Of a DNA stretch of 64,000 bases, positions 7,598 through 16,602 are shown in pieces. The stretch comes from Niveispirillum irakense DSM 11586 (GTDB taxonomy: Bacteria; Pseudomonadota; Alphaproteobacteria; Azospirillales; Azospirillaceae): contig NZ_AUCG01000021.1 in NCBI RefSeq assembly GCF_000429645.1, positions 310,001 through 374,000 of the forward strand, written 5' to 3'. Position 1 is the stretch's first letter, and the number at the start of each line of letters is the position of its first letter. A model generated the notes under the pieces. It searched no databases, was not told the DNA's origin, and saw nothing but the letters and a program-made list of their open reading frames with translations. A program made the translations under genes and the position numbers.

Positions 7598-10029
7598 TGA
7601 CGCGGGTAACGCCCTGCCAGATCTTTTTTTACATCGCGATAACTGCCTGTCCAGAAACCAGCGAGGTCACGCGTGACCTGCACCGGCCGGTGGGCGGGTG
7701 ACAGCAGATGCAGCAGGACCAGCACCCGCCCGCCGCCGAGCCGTGGTGTCTCCGCCAAGCCGAACAGTTCCTGCAGGCGTACGGCCAGCACCGGCTCGTC
7801 CCCGCTATAGTCGATCGGTATGCGGTTGCCGGTGGGCACGGTCAGGTGGGTGGGGGCTTCATGATCCAAGGCTTGCCGGCTGTTCCAGTCCAGCATGCCC
7901 GTGACGGCGGCGTGTAGATCAATCCGGTCCAGATGCGCGCGGCGGCGCACCCCGTCCAGATAGGGCGCCAGCCATTCCTCAAGGCTTGCCAGCAGGCCGT
8001 CATCCGAGATGTCCGGCCAGCGGTCTGGCGCGGTGCGCCGCAGGAAGCCGACACGAAGCCGCCATTGCTCCAGTTCCTTGGTCCAGGGCAGGCAGCCCAG
8101 GCCCATTTCCCGGACGCCCTGCAGCATGGCGGGCAGTAAGGCATCGCTCGGGGGATCGGTCAGCGCCTCGTCCCGCAGGGACAGCTCAAACAGTCGCCGT
8201 CGGCGCCGTGCCTGAACAATCTGTTCCCGACCATCCCAGGCGACCTGGGTTTCAGTATGAATTTGGTCTGCAAACGCCTCTTCCAGTTCCGCCTGCGTGA
8301 CGGGGGCTGCGAGGAAGATGCGTGCATCGCGGCCTTGACCATCCAGATCGGCAACGGCCAGAAATTCGCGGGTGGCCAGCGGGTCCGTGCTGTCCAGTGT
8401 CGCCCCGCGCCCGCCGGAAAGCCGGTACTGCCCGGCAGTTCCAGCCCGGCGTTGGGCGATCCGGTCGGGATAGGCCAGGGCAAGTAGAAGCCCGGCATCG
8501 TCATGGTCGATGGTGCCGGCGTCACCGCCGACTTGCCGTTCCAGTTGCCGGGCGACTTCCCGCACCTGCTGCAACGCGCCGCGATCCACATCACCCAGGC
8601 GACCGCGTTCGGCCATATGGTCCAGGCGGGTGCGCAGATCGGCATCGCGGATGCCCCCCCGCAGAATATCCCGTTCCCCGATCAGGGCGGCGACGCGGCA
8701 TGCCAGACGGGTGCGCCCCAAGCTGCGCCCGCGCAGCACCAGATGGGACAGGCGGGGATGCAGGCCCAGCCGGGCCATCGCCTTGCCGTGAGGGGTTATC
8801 CTGTCCTTCTCATCCAGTGCCCCCAACTGCCGCAAAAGATGGCGTGCCTGTGCCAGCATTGGTGCCGGTGGCAGGTCAGGCCAGGACAGTTCGGTGATAT
8901 CGGTGATGCCCCACTGGGCAAGCTCCAGCGCCAGGGGCGCCAGATCGGCCCGGGTGATTTCTGGCGCGGTGAACCCGATCAGCGCCCGGTCCGCCGCTTC
9001 CGACCAGAGACGGTAACAGATGCCGGGCATGGTGCGGCCGGCACGGCCGCGTCGCTGATCGGCGGAGGCGCGGGATACCCGGATGGTTTCCAGCCGGCTC
9101 ATCCCGCTGCGGGGGTCAAAGCGGGCGAGGCGGGAATAGCCGCTGTCAACCACCACCCGCACACCATCAATGGTCAGGCTTGTCTCGGCAATTGCCGTGG
9201 CGAGCACCACTTTGCGCCGGCCGGCTGGTGCGGGGCGGATGGCCGCATCCTGTGCCTCCAGGCTCAAATCGCCATAGAGCGGTGTCACCAGCACGTCGGG
9301 CGGCAAGCTCGCCTCCGCCAACAACCTTTCCACCCGACGGATTTCACCGGTTCCCGGCAGGAAGACCAGCAGACTGCCTTCCTCCTCCACCAGGATGCGG
9401 CGGATGGTTCGGGCCGTCCATTCTTCGATCCGGTCACCGGGCGGCGGTTCGGCCCAGCGCGTTTCCACGGGGAAGGCCCGCCCTTCAGAGGTGATGAGCG
9501 GTGCATCGCCCAGCAGCTTTGCCACCGGTGCCCCATCCAGGGTCGCGGACATGGCGATCAGCCGAAGGTCGTCGCGCAGCAGGGTCTGGCTTTGCAGAGA
9601 GAATGCCAGCGACAGGTCACTATCCAGATTGCGCTCGTGGAACTCGTCGAACAGCACGGCGGCTACACCGTCCAACGAAGGGTCGGCCTGAAGCTGGCGC
9701 AGGAAAATCCCTTCTGTCACCACCTCGACTCGGGTTCGGGCCGATACGCGGTTATCCAGCCGGACGCGATATCCGACCGTTTCGCCCACATCCTCACCCA
9801 ACATTGCCGCCATGCGCCGTGCAGCACCCCGTGCGGCGAGCCGCCGCGGCTCCAGCATGATGATCCGCCGTCCATCGACCCAGGCCTCATCCAACAGGGC
9901 CAGGGGAACTCGTGTGGTTTTGCCAGCCCCAGGGGGAGCCTGGAGAACCGCATTCCCCCCTTGGCTTAATGCCGACAGAAGGGCGGGCAGGGCATCATCG
10001 ACGGGCAGGGGAGCGAATGGCTGTGACAT
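7534..10029 (-). CDS. hrpB: ATP-dependent RNA helicase HrpB
   Basis: A DEAH-box helicase of 831 residues, the normal HrpB length. The Walker A motif GAGKT is at residues 34-38, the DEFH box at 128-131, SAT at 161-163, and the motif VI region RRGRAGRTMPG follows. The C-terminus RYPRHYWPDDPLVAEPTARAK is the usual HrpB tail, so the 64-base convergent overlap with the BrkB gene is real rather than a mis-called end. HrpB is widespread in proteobacteria; its physiological target is poorly defined. Confidence 0.95.
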   Translation of the reverse strand: MSQPFAPLPVDDALPALLSALSQGGNAVLQAPPGAGKTTRVPLALLDEAWVDGRRIIMLEPRRLAARGAARRMAAMLGEDVGETVGYRVRLDNRVSARTRVEVVTEGIFLRQLQADPSLDGVAAVLFDEFHERNLDSDLSLAFSLQSQTLLRDDLRLIAMSATLDGAPVAKLLGDAPLITSEGRAFPVETRWAEPPPGDRIEEWTARTIRRILVEEEGSLLVFLPGTGEIRRVERLLAEASLPPDVLVTPLYGDLSLEAQDAAIRPAPAGRRKVVLATAIAETSLTIDGVRVVVDSGYSRLARFDPRSGMSRLETIRVSRASADQRRGRAGRTMPGICYRLWSEAADRALIGFTAPEITRADLAPLALELAQWGITDITELSWPDLPPAPMLAQARHLLRQLGALDEKDRITPHGKAMARLGLHPRLSHLVLRGRSLGRTRLACRVAALIGERDILRGGIRDADLRTRLDHMAERGRLGDVDRGALQQVREVARQLERQVGGDAGTIDHDDAGLLLALAYPDRIAQRRAGTAGQYRLSGGRGATLDSTDPLATREFLAVADLDGQGRDARIFLAAPVTQAELEEAFADQIHTETQVAWDGREQIVQARRRRRLFELSLRDEALTDPPSDALLPAMLQGVREMGLGCLPWTKELEQWRLRVGFLRRTAPDRWPDISDDGLLASLEEWLAPYLDGVRRRAHLDRIDLHAAVTGMLDWNSRQALDHEAPTHLTVPTGNRIPIDYSGDEPVLAVRLQELFGLAETPRLGGGRVLVLLHLLSPAHRPVQVTRDLAGFWTGSYRDVKKDLAGRYPRHYWPDDPLVAEPTARAKRRGS

Positions 10030-10075
10030 GGCCCCGGTTTAGCGCAAGCAGCGCCCACCCGCCATATGCGACACT

Positions 10076-10453
10076 TCACCCCAGCCGCGCCAGGCATCCC
10101 AGCAGATCGTTCGGACTGTAGGGCTTCGGGATAAAGCCGATCGCCTGGATTTCCGTGAGCCGGTCGCGCAGCAATGCCGGATCATTCGCGCTCATCATCA
10201 GGCAGGGTATGTCGAGGCGGCGGCGAATCTCGGCCGCCGCATCCAGCCCATCGCGCGTTCCCCGCAGCATGATGTCCATCAGCACAAGGTCAGGGCGCTG
10301 CTCTGCGGCTGCATCCACAGCATCATCGGCTGTTCCGCAAATACCACAAACTTCGTGACCACCATCTTCCAGTACGGCCGCGAGGCCGAGAGCGATCAGG
10401 GTTTCATCTTCACAAATGAGTATTTTCAACGATGTCGGCGTTTGCTGCTGCAC
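10076..10453 (-). CDS. Single-domain response regulator (CheY-like receiver)
   Basis: A stand-alone receiver domain of about 125 residues. It has the acidic pair in ICEDETL, the phospho-acceptor Asp in LVLMDIML, the Ser in MMSAND and the Lys in FIPKPYS. The GTG start is chosen because GGGGA lies ten bases upstream; the reading frame continues open far upstream but that part shows no receiver homology. No output domain is present, so it must act by protein contact or phosphotransfer. No histidine kinase is adjacent. It is transcribed away from psd. Confidence 0.88.
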   Translation of the reverse strand: MQQQTPTSLKILICEDETLIALGLAAVLEDGGHEVCGICGTADDAVDAAAEQRPDLVLMDIMLRGTRDGLDAAAEIRRRLDIPCLMMSANDPALLRDRLTEIQAIGFIPKPYSPNDLLGCLARLG

Positions 10454-10685
10454 TTTTAAACATCCCCGATCCTTGACGTAAGGCCACACCCGTTTCTGAT
10501 AATGATGCGCTGCGCGGAAAAAGACAGTCCGACTTGGGGCCGATGCCGGGAACAGCCGCCGCCCTATGACGTTGGCTATAGAAATCCCGGCAATATGACG
10601 GGATGCGCGAATTGGCTTAATTTCCCATCGCCGACTGTCTAGTATGGTCATTCGTTCCCACCACAAGCGGGTAGCCGCTCCGCCC

Positions 10686-11378
10686 ATGTCTGCACTGAAA
10701 ACCGTAATCGTTCCGATCAACAAGGCCGGTTGGCCGTTCATCGCCCTGTTCGCCATCGTCTCGGTCCTGCTGTTCACCTGGTCAACGGTGTTGGGCTGGG
10801 TTGGTCTGGTGCTGACCGCGTGGTGTGTCTATTTCTTCCGCGATCCTGATCGCGTCACCCCGACCCGTCCCGGTCTGGTGGTCAGCCCTGCCGATGGCCG
10901 GGTGATCATGATCACCAAGGCTTCGCCGCCGCCGGAACTGGGGATGGGCGATGTCAAGCTGACCCGCGTCTCCATTTTCCTCAATGTGTTCGATGTCCAC
11001 GTTAATCGCGTGCCGACCGATGGCGTTGTTCACAGCGCGGAATATCATCCCGGTAAGTTCCTCAACGCCTCGCTGGACAAGGCGAGCGATGATAATGAGC
11101 GCATGTCCATCCGCATGACCCTGCCCGATGGGCGGGACATGGTGTTTGTGCAGATCGCCGGTCTGGTTGCGCGTCGTATCGTGTGGTGGGTGGCGCCCGG
11201 CCAGCCCCTGCGTGCCGGTGAGCGCTATGGCCTGATCCGCTTCGGCAGTCGCTGCGATGTCTATCTGCCGGATGGTGTGGCGCCGCTGGTGGCGGTCGGT
11301 CAGAAGATGATCGCCGGTGAAAGCATCCTGGCCGATCTTGTCGGCGTGGAAGCCCAGCGCGAGGGTGAGGTCCGCTGA
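10686..11378 (+). CDS. psd: Phosphatidylserine decarboxylase
   Basis: Makes phosphatidylethanolamine from phosphatidylserine at the inner membrane. It has two hydrophobic segments near the N-terminus, the conserved FFRDPDR and VSPADGRV stretches, and the FDVHVNRVP motif. The self-cleavage site is the Gly-Ser pair in [13 protein letters not shown], where cleavage makes the pyruvoyl group. The short form (about 230 residues) is typical of alphaproteobacteria. I chose the ATG giving MSALKTV; an in-frame ATG at 10644 would add 14 residues. The stop overlaps the start of pssA. Confidence 0.94.
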   Translation: MSALKTVIVPINKAGWPFIALFAIVSVLLFTWSTVLGWVGLVLTAWCVYFFRDPDRVTPTRPGLVVSPADGRVIMITKASPPPELGMGDVKLTRVSIFLNVFDVHVNRVPTDGVVHSAEYHPGKFLNASLDKASDDNERMSIRMTLPDGRDMVFVQIAGLVARRIVWWVAPGQPLRAGERYGLIRFGSRCDVYLPDGVAPLVAVGQKMIAGESILADLVGVEAQREGEVR

Positions 11379-12256
11379 TGCCCGGTGTGCCGCGCCCTGC
11401 CATCCGGGTCCGTTCCCGGCGGTTGCGGCCGCCCCGCCTCCGGGGTCTGTCCATCAATCATCTGCTGCCCAATATGCTGACGATGCTCAATCTGGCATCC
11501 GGCATGACGGGTATCCGATTCGCGATGGAAGGGCAGTGGAAGCAGGCGGTGCTTGCTATCGCTGTTGCGGCTGTCTTCGACCTTCTGGATGGCCGTATCG
11601 CCCGGATGCTGAACGCGCAGAGCAAGTTTGGCGAGGAACTGGACAGCCTGTCCGATGTCGTCAGCTTCGGCGTGGCCCCGGCCATGATCCTCTATCTCTG
11701 GACCCTTTCCGATGCCAATACCATTGGCTGGATGGCGGCTCTCCTGATGGGGATTTGCGCGGCATTGCGGCTGGCGCGCTTCAACACCATGCTGGGGGCG
11801 GCGGCAGAGAAGCCGCCCTTCGCCTATAATTATTTTACCGGTGTTCCGGCGCCGGCGGGGGCTTTCCTGGCGTTGCTGCCATTGATCGCCACGCTGGAGG
11901 TCGGCCCCGGTTGGGTGGATAGCCCTTGGCTGGTCATCCCTTGGACAGTGGGGACGGCCGTGTTGATGATCAGCGCGGTTCCCACCTTCTCTGCCAAAGG
12001 GCTGCATGTACCCCAGCGCTATGTGGTGTTCGTGCTGCTGGGTGTGGGTCTCGCGGCTGCCGCCCTGGTCAGTTCCCCATGGGCCACCTTGGCATTTGTC
12101 GGTCTTGGCTATATCGCCACCATTCCGTTCTCTGCCCGTCGCTATCGCGCCCTGGCGGAAGAAGCGGCCCGCCTGATGGGCGAGGATACGGTGCAGGGCG
12201 CCAGCCCGGCGCCCGATGGTGGGGCACCCAAACCTTCCGACATCAAGGCGGATTGA
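11378..12256 (+). CDS. pssA: CDP-diacylglycerol-serine O-phosphatidyltransferase
   Basis: Makes phosphatidylserine, the substrate of the upstream psd product, so the two genes form a complete phosphatidylethanolamine operon. The CDP-alcohol phosphotransferase motif reads DGRIARML followed by FGEELDSLSD, retaining the conserved Asp and Gly residues. Several transmembrane helices follow. The start codon overlaps the psd stop (TGATG). An intrinsic terminator follows closely. Confidence 0.95.
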   Translation: MPGVPRPAIRVRSRRLRPPRLRGLSINHLLPNMLTMLNLASGMTGIRFAMEGQWKQAVLAIAVAAVFDLLDGRIARMLNAQSKFGEELDSLSDVVSFGVAPAMILYLWTLSDANTIGWMAALLMGICAALRLARFNTMLGAAAEKPPFAYNYFTGVPAPAGAFLALLPLIATLEVGPGWVDSPWLVIPWTVGTAVLMISAVPTFSAKGLHVPQRYVVFVLLGVGLAAAALVSSPWATLAFVGLGYIATIPFSARRYRALAEEAARLMGEDTVQGASPAPDGGAPKPSDIKAD

Positions 12257-12276
12257 TACAGGATTGATGGTTCCGA

Positions 12277-12311
12277 CCCTGTGCCCGGCGATCCCTGGCA
12301 CAGGGTTTTTT
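12277..12311 (+). terminator. Intrinsic terminator after psd-pssA
   Basis: A nine-base perfect stem, CCCTGTGCC at 12277-12285 and GGCACAGGG at 12297-12305, is followed at once by six T. It ends the psd-pssA transcript. The T-run touches the last codon of the opposite-strand gene ending at 12310. Confidence 0.9.
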
Positions 12312-12753
12312 ATGTCTTGAAGGTCAAGGCCCAGACTAGAATCGTCAACGCCCCGAACAGAAAGGCGACGATATAGGTGCGCACCGGCAGGGCGACCTTC
12401 TCGTCCGCGCCAGACGATCCCGGTCTGGCCCGTGTCCCCTTGGATTTACCGGAACTTGCCGGTTTCGTTTCCTTCGGCGTGGCCCTTTCCTTGCCGGCAA
12501 TCAATGTCGGCCGGGGCCGGTCGCCCTTGTTCGGATCATGCAGTTCGATCAGGTGCCAGTCGAAATCGGACAAGGCCTCGTCGCTGGTATAATCGATCTG
12601 GATCAGTCGGATCGGCGCACGCCCATGGAGCTGGACCGCGAGTTTGAATTCCGCTTTGCCGCTGCGGAGGTCATCCACGAGCGACAATGTCTCCCAGGCT
12701 TTGCCTTTGGGCTTCTGTACGGCGAATTGCCGCCGGTTGCTGGCACTGGACAC
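12310..12753 (-). CDS. Hypothetical protein with C-terminal membrane anchor
   Basis: A 147-residue protein of unknown function. The N-terminal part is a compact acidic/hydrophobic domain (residues about 15-80), the middle is a low-complexity Lys/Pro/Ser linker (about 85-120), and one transmembrane helix sits at the C-terminus (VRTYIVAFLFGALTILVWAL). The layout suggests a cytoplasmic domain tethered to the inner membrane. It follows the ABC-2 permease on the same strand with 17 bases between, so the two may be co-transcribed. Confidence 0.7.
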   Translation of the reverse strand: MSSASNRRQFAVQKPKGKAWETLSLVDDLRSGKAEFKLAVQLHGRAPIRLIQIDYTSDEALSDFDWHLIELHDPNKGDRPRPTLIAGKERATPKETKPASSGKSKGTRARPGSSGADEKVALPVRTYIVAFLFGALTILVWALTFKT

Positions 12754-12770
12754 CCTTTTAACCTTCCCCC

Positions 12771-13673
12771 TTACTCACCCGCCTGTAAAAGAGCGCCCTG
12801 CCGGCGGGCATGCTGGAACGCCTTGAGGAAGTATAGGCTGCCCAGCAGGAGATAGAGAAGATTAAGAAGTGCCGCGGCGGCCATATGGCCCCAGGGTACA
12901 CCGGCCCCGCCGATCACCGACCGCATGCCCTCGAACACATGGGCCGTGGGCAAAGCCAGCGCCACATAGTGCAGGGAGGGGGGCAGAGCTGACACCGGAT
13001 AATAGACGGCGGATAAAGGTGCCAGGATAAAGACGGCCATCCAGGCCAGCATTTCCGCCCCCAGCCCATGGCGTAAGATGATGCCTGATGTGACCAGTCC
13101 GATGGACACGCCCAGCATCATCAAATTGGCGAAGAACAGGGCCAGCGGCAAGCCCAGGCCGAGAAGATTGAAATCAAACACCAATGCTGCGATCACCACA
13201 GGCGGGGCCAGTCCGATGACGACACGGATGATGCCCATCAACACCAGGGACACAACCCATTCCCATGCTCGAAGCGGACTGACGAACAGATTGCCGAGGT
13301 TACGGCTCCATAATTCCTCAAGGAAGGTGACGCTCATCCCGATCTGTGTGCGAACCAGGATTTCCCAAAGAAGAACAGCGCCGATCAGGATGCCGGCGGT
13401 GTTGCCGACCCAGCCGCCGCTGCCGCGAAGATACTGGGCCATGAAGCCCCAGATCAGCAACTGGACCGTGGGCCAGTAACAAAGTTCCAGCAGTCGTGGC
13501 CAGGACCGGCGGATGAGATACCAGTTCCGCCCCAGCATCGCGCCGATCCGCCGGACGGACCCGCCCCGCGGCGCTGGCCTTTGATAAGGTGCAACCACTG
13601 CGGGGTGCGGTGCCAAGCGGTAGGCATTGCCAGAGCCGGCACTTGCGCGTGAGGGGGCGAGATCATCCTGCAT
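12771..13673 (-). CDS. ABC-2 type transporter permease
   Basis: A 300-residue membrane protein with about six transmembrane helices in the second two thirds. The stretch TFLEELWSRNLGNLFVSPLRAWEW is typical of ABC-2 permeases of the NodJ/drug-export type. The first 40 residues are a soluble Pro/Arg-rich extension. No ATP-binding gene is found on either side; the neighbours are a PadR regulator upstream and a small anchored protein downstream. The cargo is unknown. Confidence 0.87.
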   Translation of the reverse strand: MQDDLAPSRASAGSGNAYRLAPHPAVVAPYQRPAPRGGSVRRIGAMLGRNWYLIRRSWPRLLELCYWPTVQLLIWGFMAQYLRGSGGWVGNTAGILIGAVLLWEILVRTQIGMSVTFLEELWSRNLGNLFVSPLRAWEWVVSLVLMGIIRVVIGLAPPVVIAALVFDFNLLGLGLPLALFFANLMMLGVSIGLVTSGIILRHGLGAEMLAWMAVFILAPLSAVYYPVSALPPSLHYVALALPTAHVFEGMRSVIGGAGVPWGHMAAAALLNLLYLLLGSLYFLKAFQHARRQGALLQAGE

Positions 13674-13796
13674 AAGGGTGACTTACCTTCGGTTAAGCAC
13701 CCGCTGCAAGCAACAAGTCAGAATCATGCCAATCTCCCTTGATCTTGACCGATCACGGGAGATTTCGTGCTCCCTCACTCGCCCAGCGCCGCCCTC

Positions 13797-13830
13797 CAAT
13801 CCGCCTAAAGGTCAAGCTTCAGGCGGATTG
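13797..13830. repeat. Ten-base inverted repeat between padR and the ABC permease
   Basis: CAATCCGCCT (13797-13806) and AGGCGGATTG (13821-13830) form a perfect hairpin with a 14-base loop. No T-run follows on either strand, so it is not a standard terminator. It could be an operator or a processing site. Confidence 0.55.
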
Positions 13831-13846
13831 ATATCAGACGAGGATT

Positions 13847-13864
13847 AGTGCCGACGACGGCACT
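13847..13864 (-). terminator. Weak hairpin just after the padR-type gene
   Basis: AGTGCCG and CGGCACT form a seven-base stem with a four-base loop, four bases past the stop of the PadR gene in its direction of transcription. No clear T-run follows, so termination is uncertain. Confidence 0.4.
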
Positions 13865-13867
13865 CTC

Positions 13868-14416
13868 TCACTCGGCCACCTGGCTTTCCATCAGGGCGGC
13901 CGCCACCAGTTCGTGCCGGTGTTCTTCCAGATAGGTCGCTACAGCGCGATAAATCGCCAAGCCCATCCCTTCAACAAAGCGATCACCGGGGGTGTGCTGT
14001 GCCGTCTTTTCCTGCGCCTCCAGCGTCGCGATCATCCGCCGGTAATCGGTGATGCGGTCATTGATGATCCGGTCGAGATGACGCGGCGGCAACAGATGGC
14101 CGAAGGAAAGAATGAACATCAGGTCAGAACGGAGCTTGTCCGGCGCCGGCGCGCGCGTCAGCGCCTGATACAGGACATGACGACCGGCGGGGGTGATCCG
14201 GTACAGCTTCTTATCGGGCCGACCATCGCCGCTATGCGGCAGCATCGTGATCATGCCGTCATCCAGCAGTCGCTTCAGCGCCGGATAGATGGAACCAAAG
14301 CCGGCATCACTGAAATGGCTGAGGGGACCTTCCTCGAACTCCTTGCGGATCTCGTATCCAGAGGCATCGCCCCGGCTGAGAACGCCAAGGCACAAGGTTT
14401 TAACATCAATCATCAT
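13868..14416 (-). CDS. PadR-family transcriptional regulator
   Basis: A winged-helix repressor with a PadR N-terminal domain (residues about 5-85, including LCLGVLSRGDASGYEIRKEFEEG) and a C-terminal helical Vir_act_alpha_C-type domain for dimerisation. GGAAGG lies just upstream of two adjacent ATG codons at 14416 and 14413; the second is equally plausible. PadR proteins usually control the neighbouring transporter gene; here that would be the ABC-2 permease downstream on the same strand. The inducer is unknown. Confidence 0.88.
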   Translation of the reverse strand: MMIDVKTLCLGVLSRGDASGYEIRKEFEEGPLSHFSDAGFGSIYPALKRLLDDGMITMLPHSGDGRPDKKLYRITPAGRHVLYQALTRAPAPDKLRSDLMFILSFGHLLPPRHLDRIINDRITDYRRMIATLEAQEKTAQHTPGDRFVEGMGLAIYRAVATYLEEHRHELVAAALMESQVAE

Positions 14417-14455
14417 GAACCCTTCCGAAACTGGGCGCACGATAGAACACACACA

Positions 14456-14491
14456 TGACTAGTCAAGATATATAACGAACCAATATATAAC
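14456..14491. promoter_or_regulatory. Candidate PadR operator and promoter region
   Basis: The palindrome TGACTAGTCA (14456-14465) is followed by two copies of ATATATAAC (14468-14476 and 14483-14491), 15 bases apart. They lie 40-75 bases upstream of the PadR start in strongly AT-rich DNA unlike the surroundings. Autoregulation is likely for this family, but binding is inferred. Confidence 0.5.
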
Positions 14492-14596
14492 ATTTCGTTA
14501 ATACCGAATAAGACCGCGTGTTTCTGTACGGATTTGACCTGTTGGCAACAGATGTCGGTCGTCAGCCGCGGCGGGCACGTACCATGACCAGCCGAC

Positions 14597-14917
14597 TCAT
14601 CCCAGAGTCACAAGATGGTCCCCAATCCGACGGAGCGTCGACAGGGCCGATGCCCGCTGCTCTGGCGTCACATGTGCGTCGGCCTGCAGAATGATGCTGG
14701 GCGCCGCAGCCATCAGCCGTTCGGTACGGAACGGACCGATCTGCTCATCCAGGAACATGGTGAGCCCCATCAATATACCAAGATGGGCGTCGTCTTTCTC
14801 GGCATTATCCTGAACGGCCAGCAAGGGGCGCATTTCCTCCAGCAAGCAATAAACGACCAGCGCGGTCTGTTCGATCCGTCCGGATTCCGCATTACGCTGT
14901 TGATCAGTCCTCGCCAT
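14597..14917 (-). CDS. Small hypothetical protein, helical
   Basis: A protein of about 106 residues without membrane segments, predicted mostly helical. The start is set by a strong AGGAGG seven bases before the ATG. It shares an intergenic region with the divergent CheY-like regulator gene. I do not recognise the family, and nothing in it points to a function. Confidence 0.7.
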   Translation of the reverse strand: MARTDQQRNAESGRIEQTALVVYCLLEEMRPLLAVQDNAEKDDAHLGILMGLTMFLDEQIGPFRTERLMAAAPSIILQADAHVTPEQRASALSTLRRIGDHLVTLG

Positions 14918-15169
14918 CGATAAGCCTCCTGTCACCACACAAGTCCATTATTTGTCCAAGGGTGATGACCAAGTGGTTAATCGCTTGTCGATATGTCGGT
15001 TTGTGCGTGGTTTCCTGTTAACGAAATGTAAATATCAACTGCGCGCCGCCCTGAAAGATTGATACTATGCTTTGCGGTGGGCCAAGCGGGCTTGCATAAC
15101 GGCACTTGACGGGACTAACACTGTTGCCGCCCATCGCCCTTGCCTGTTCCCGGACATTCGGCTCCCTTC

Positions 15170-15838
15170 ATGTCAAAGACCAGTTCGAGCGGGAAATATT
15201 ATCGGTTCGATGGTCTCTCCATCCTGGTCGTGGACGATAATCGTTTCGTCCGCTCTATTCTTGTCACCATCCTGAAAGGGCTTGGCATTGGCAAAGTGAT
15301 GCAGGCCGACAATGGTGAGGAAGCGATGGCGATCCTGGATGTGTCGGCCCAGATGGACAGCATGGGCGGTCGGGATGTCGACATTGTCTTCGCGGATCAC
15401 TTGATGGAGCCGCTGGACGGCATTGGCCTGTTGAAATGGATACGGGGTCATGAGAGCGACAGGGTGCGCTTTCTGCCTTATGTGATGATGAGCGGTGAAG
15501 CCGATGAGACGGCTGTGCGGCTGGCCCGCGATGCCGGGGTAACGGAATACCTGGCCAAGCCCATGTCGGTCATGAACGTAGTGACCCGTCTGCTTGCCAT
15601 CATCGACCGGCCGCGGCCCTTTGTCCGCGCACCCAGTTATTTTGGTCCCGACAGGCGCCGGCAGTCCATTCCCTACGGGGAGGCGGATCGGCGTCAACTT
15701 GGCCCTGATGATATCCGGGTGGTGGAGGACGGACAGCACATGGTGATCGAAAGCGCTGCCGATGCGGTGGCGCAGAAAGAAGGAAATGTGGATAATGAGG
15801 GCGGCGGGGCAGAAGTCGGCCATAGGATACAGGCATGA
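15170..15838 (+). CDS. Response regulator with receiver domain and disordered C-terminus
   Basis: A CheY-type receiver occupies about residues 15-145: acidic pair in ILVVDDNRF, likely phospho-acceptor in IVFADHLMEPLDG, then MMSGEAD and the Lys in YLAKP. The last 75 residues contain FGPDRRRQS, a motif often seen in alphaproteobacterial receivers, and appear unstructured. It overlaps the next gene by four bases (ATGA), suggesting that the two proteins work together. An upstream TTG at 15140 is possible but weaker. Confidence 0.88.
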   Translation: MSKTSSSGKYYRFDGLSILVVDDNRFVRSILVTILKGLGIGKVMQADNGEEAMAILDVSAQMDSMGGRDVDIVFADHLMEPLDGIGLLKWIRGHESDRVRFLPYVMMSGEADETAVRLARDAGVTEYLAKPMSVMNVVTRLLAIIDRPRPFVRAPSYFGPDRRRQSIPYGEADRRQLGPDDIRVVEDGQHMVIESAADAVAQKEGNVDNEGGGAEVGHRIQA

Positions 15839-16392
15839 ACGACATTACCAAGCCGGTTGGGCCTGAGACGTCGGAGTCAGGTGCCGCATCCGGGCCAAAG
15901 GTTGAAATCATCAAGTTGCCCAATCGGCTGCGCGCCAAGGTCGGCGGCTCCGAGGATGGGCGGCCCGGTTTGATTGATCCCGCAGCCATTATGCGGGCGA
16001 CAACGCATGTGGCCCGCCTGTCGGATGCGCATGTGACCCAAACACGGATCGACTTGCAGGAATTGCAGGAAAGTTACCGGCTTGCCCTTGCTGACCAGCA
16101 GAACCGCGCCGTGCACCTGCGCCGTGTCATCAAGATCAGCGATGATATACTGACCCTGGGAAAGACGTTCGGTTACGATTTGCTATCTGATTTTGCCAAT
16201 GCCCTTAACCATTTCCTTGTACCGCTGACCGCGCCAAGCCCGGCGCAGCTCCAAGTGGTTGGGCTGCATATTGACGCCATGCATGCCATCGTCCGTGATG
16301 AGATCAAAGGCGACGGGGGAGATTTGGGCAAGGCTTTGTCCACGTCCCTTTCCCTGGCGCGCGCCAAACTGGGAGGTAAGCGGATGGCATAA
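15835..16392 (+). CDS. Hypothetical protein coupled to a response regulator
   Basis: A 185-residue soluble protein. The first 45 residues look disordered, with KVEIIKLPNRLRAKVGG. The rest is largely helical (residues 50-175), which would suit a coiled-coil or four-helix partner of the receiver. It has no His-phosphotransfer motif that I can point to. The four-base overlap with the response regulator implies stoichiometric production. I do not know the family. Confidence 0.72.
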   Translation: MNDITKPVGPETSESGAASGPKVEIIKLPNRLRAKVGGSEDGRPGLIDPAAIMRATTHVARLSDAHVTQTRIDLQELQESYRLALADQQNRAVHLRRVIKISDDILTLGKTFGYDLLSDFANALNHFLVPLTAPSPAQLQVVGLHIDAMHAIVRDEIKGDGGDLGKALSTSLSLARAKLGGKRMA

Positions 16393-16542
16393 CCATTTTG
16401 GACGGAAAACTCAGAAGCATTCCTTTTATCCCGGAAAGAGCAATTCCTGGCATCTTAATCAATTTGCTTTTAACCTGATCCATAATGATATTATTCCGAC
16501 ATTGTTGGGGCGCCAGTTGTGGTATGGAGATGCGCCCACGTT

Positions 16543-16581
16543 CCGCTGCTCCGGATAGTCCGGCATAGCGGTCGATTTTTT
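16543..16581 (+). terminator. Hairpin with T-run in the leader of the LdtR-like gene
   Basis: CCGCT (16543-16547) pairs with AGCGG (16567-16571) and CCGGA with TCCGG inside it, separated by a symmetric 3x3 internal loop. Six T follow at 16576-16581. It sits just before the ribosome-binding site of the MarR-like gene and could end upstream transcripts or attenuate this one. Confidence 0.5.
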
Positions 16582-16602
16582 CAGGGGCGATGGAGAAGGG
16601 CT

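Noticed and set aside
13770-13870. Stem-rich stretch considered as a tRNA
   Set aside because: The two hairpins do not form a cloverleaf and there is no TTC loop or acceptor stem.
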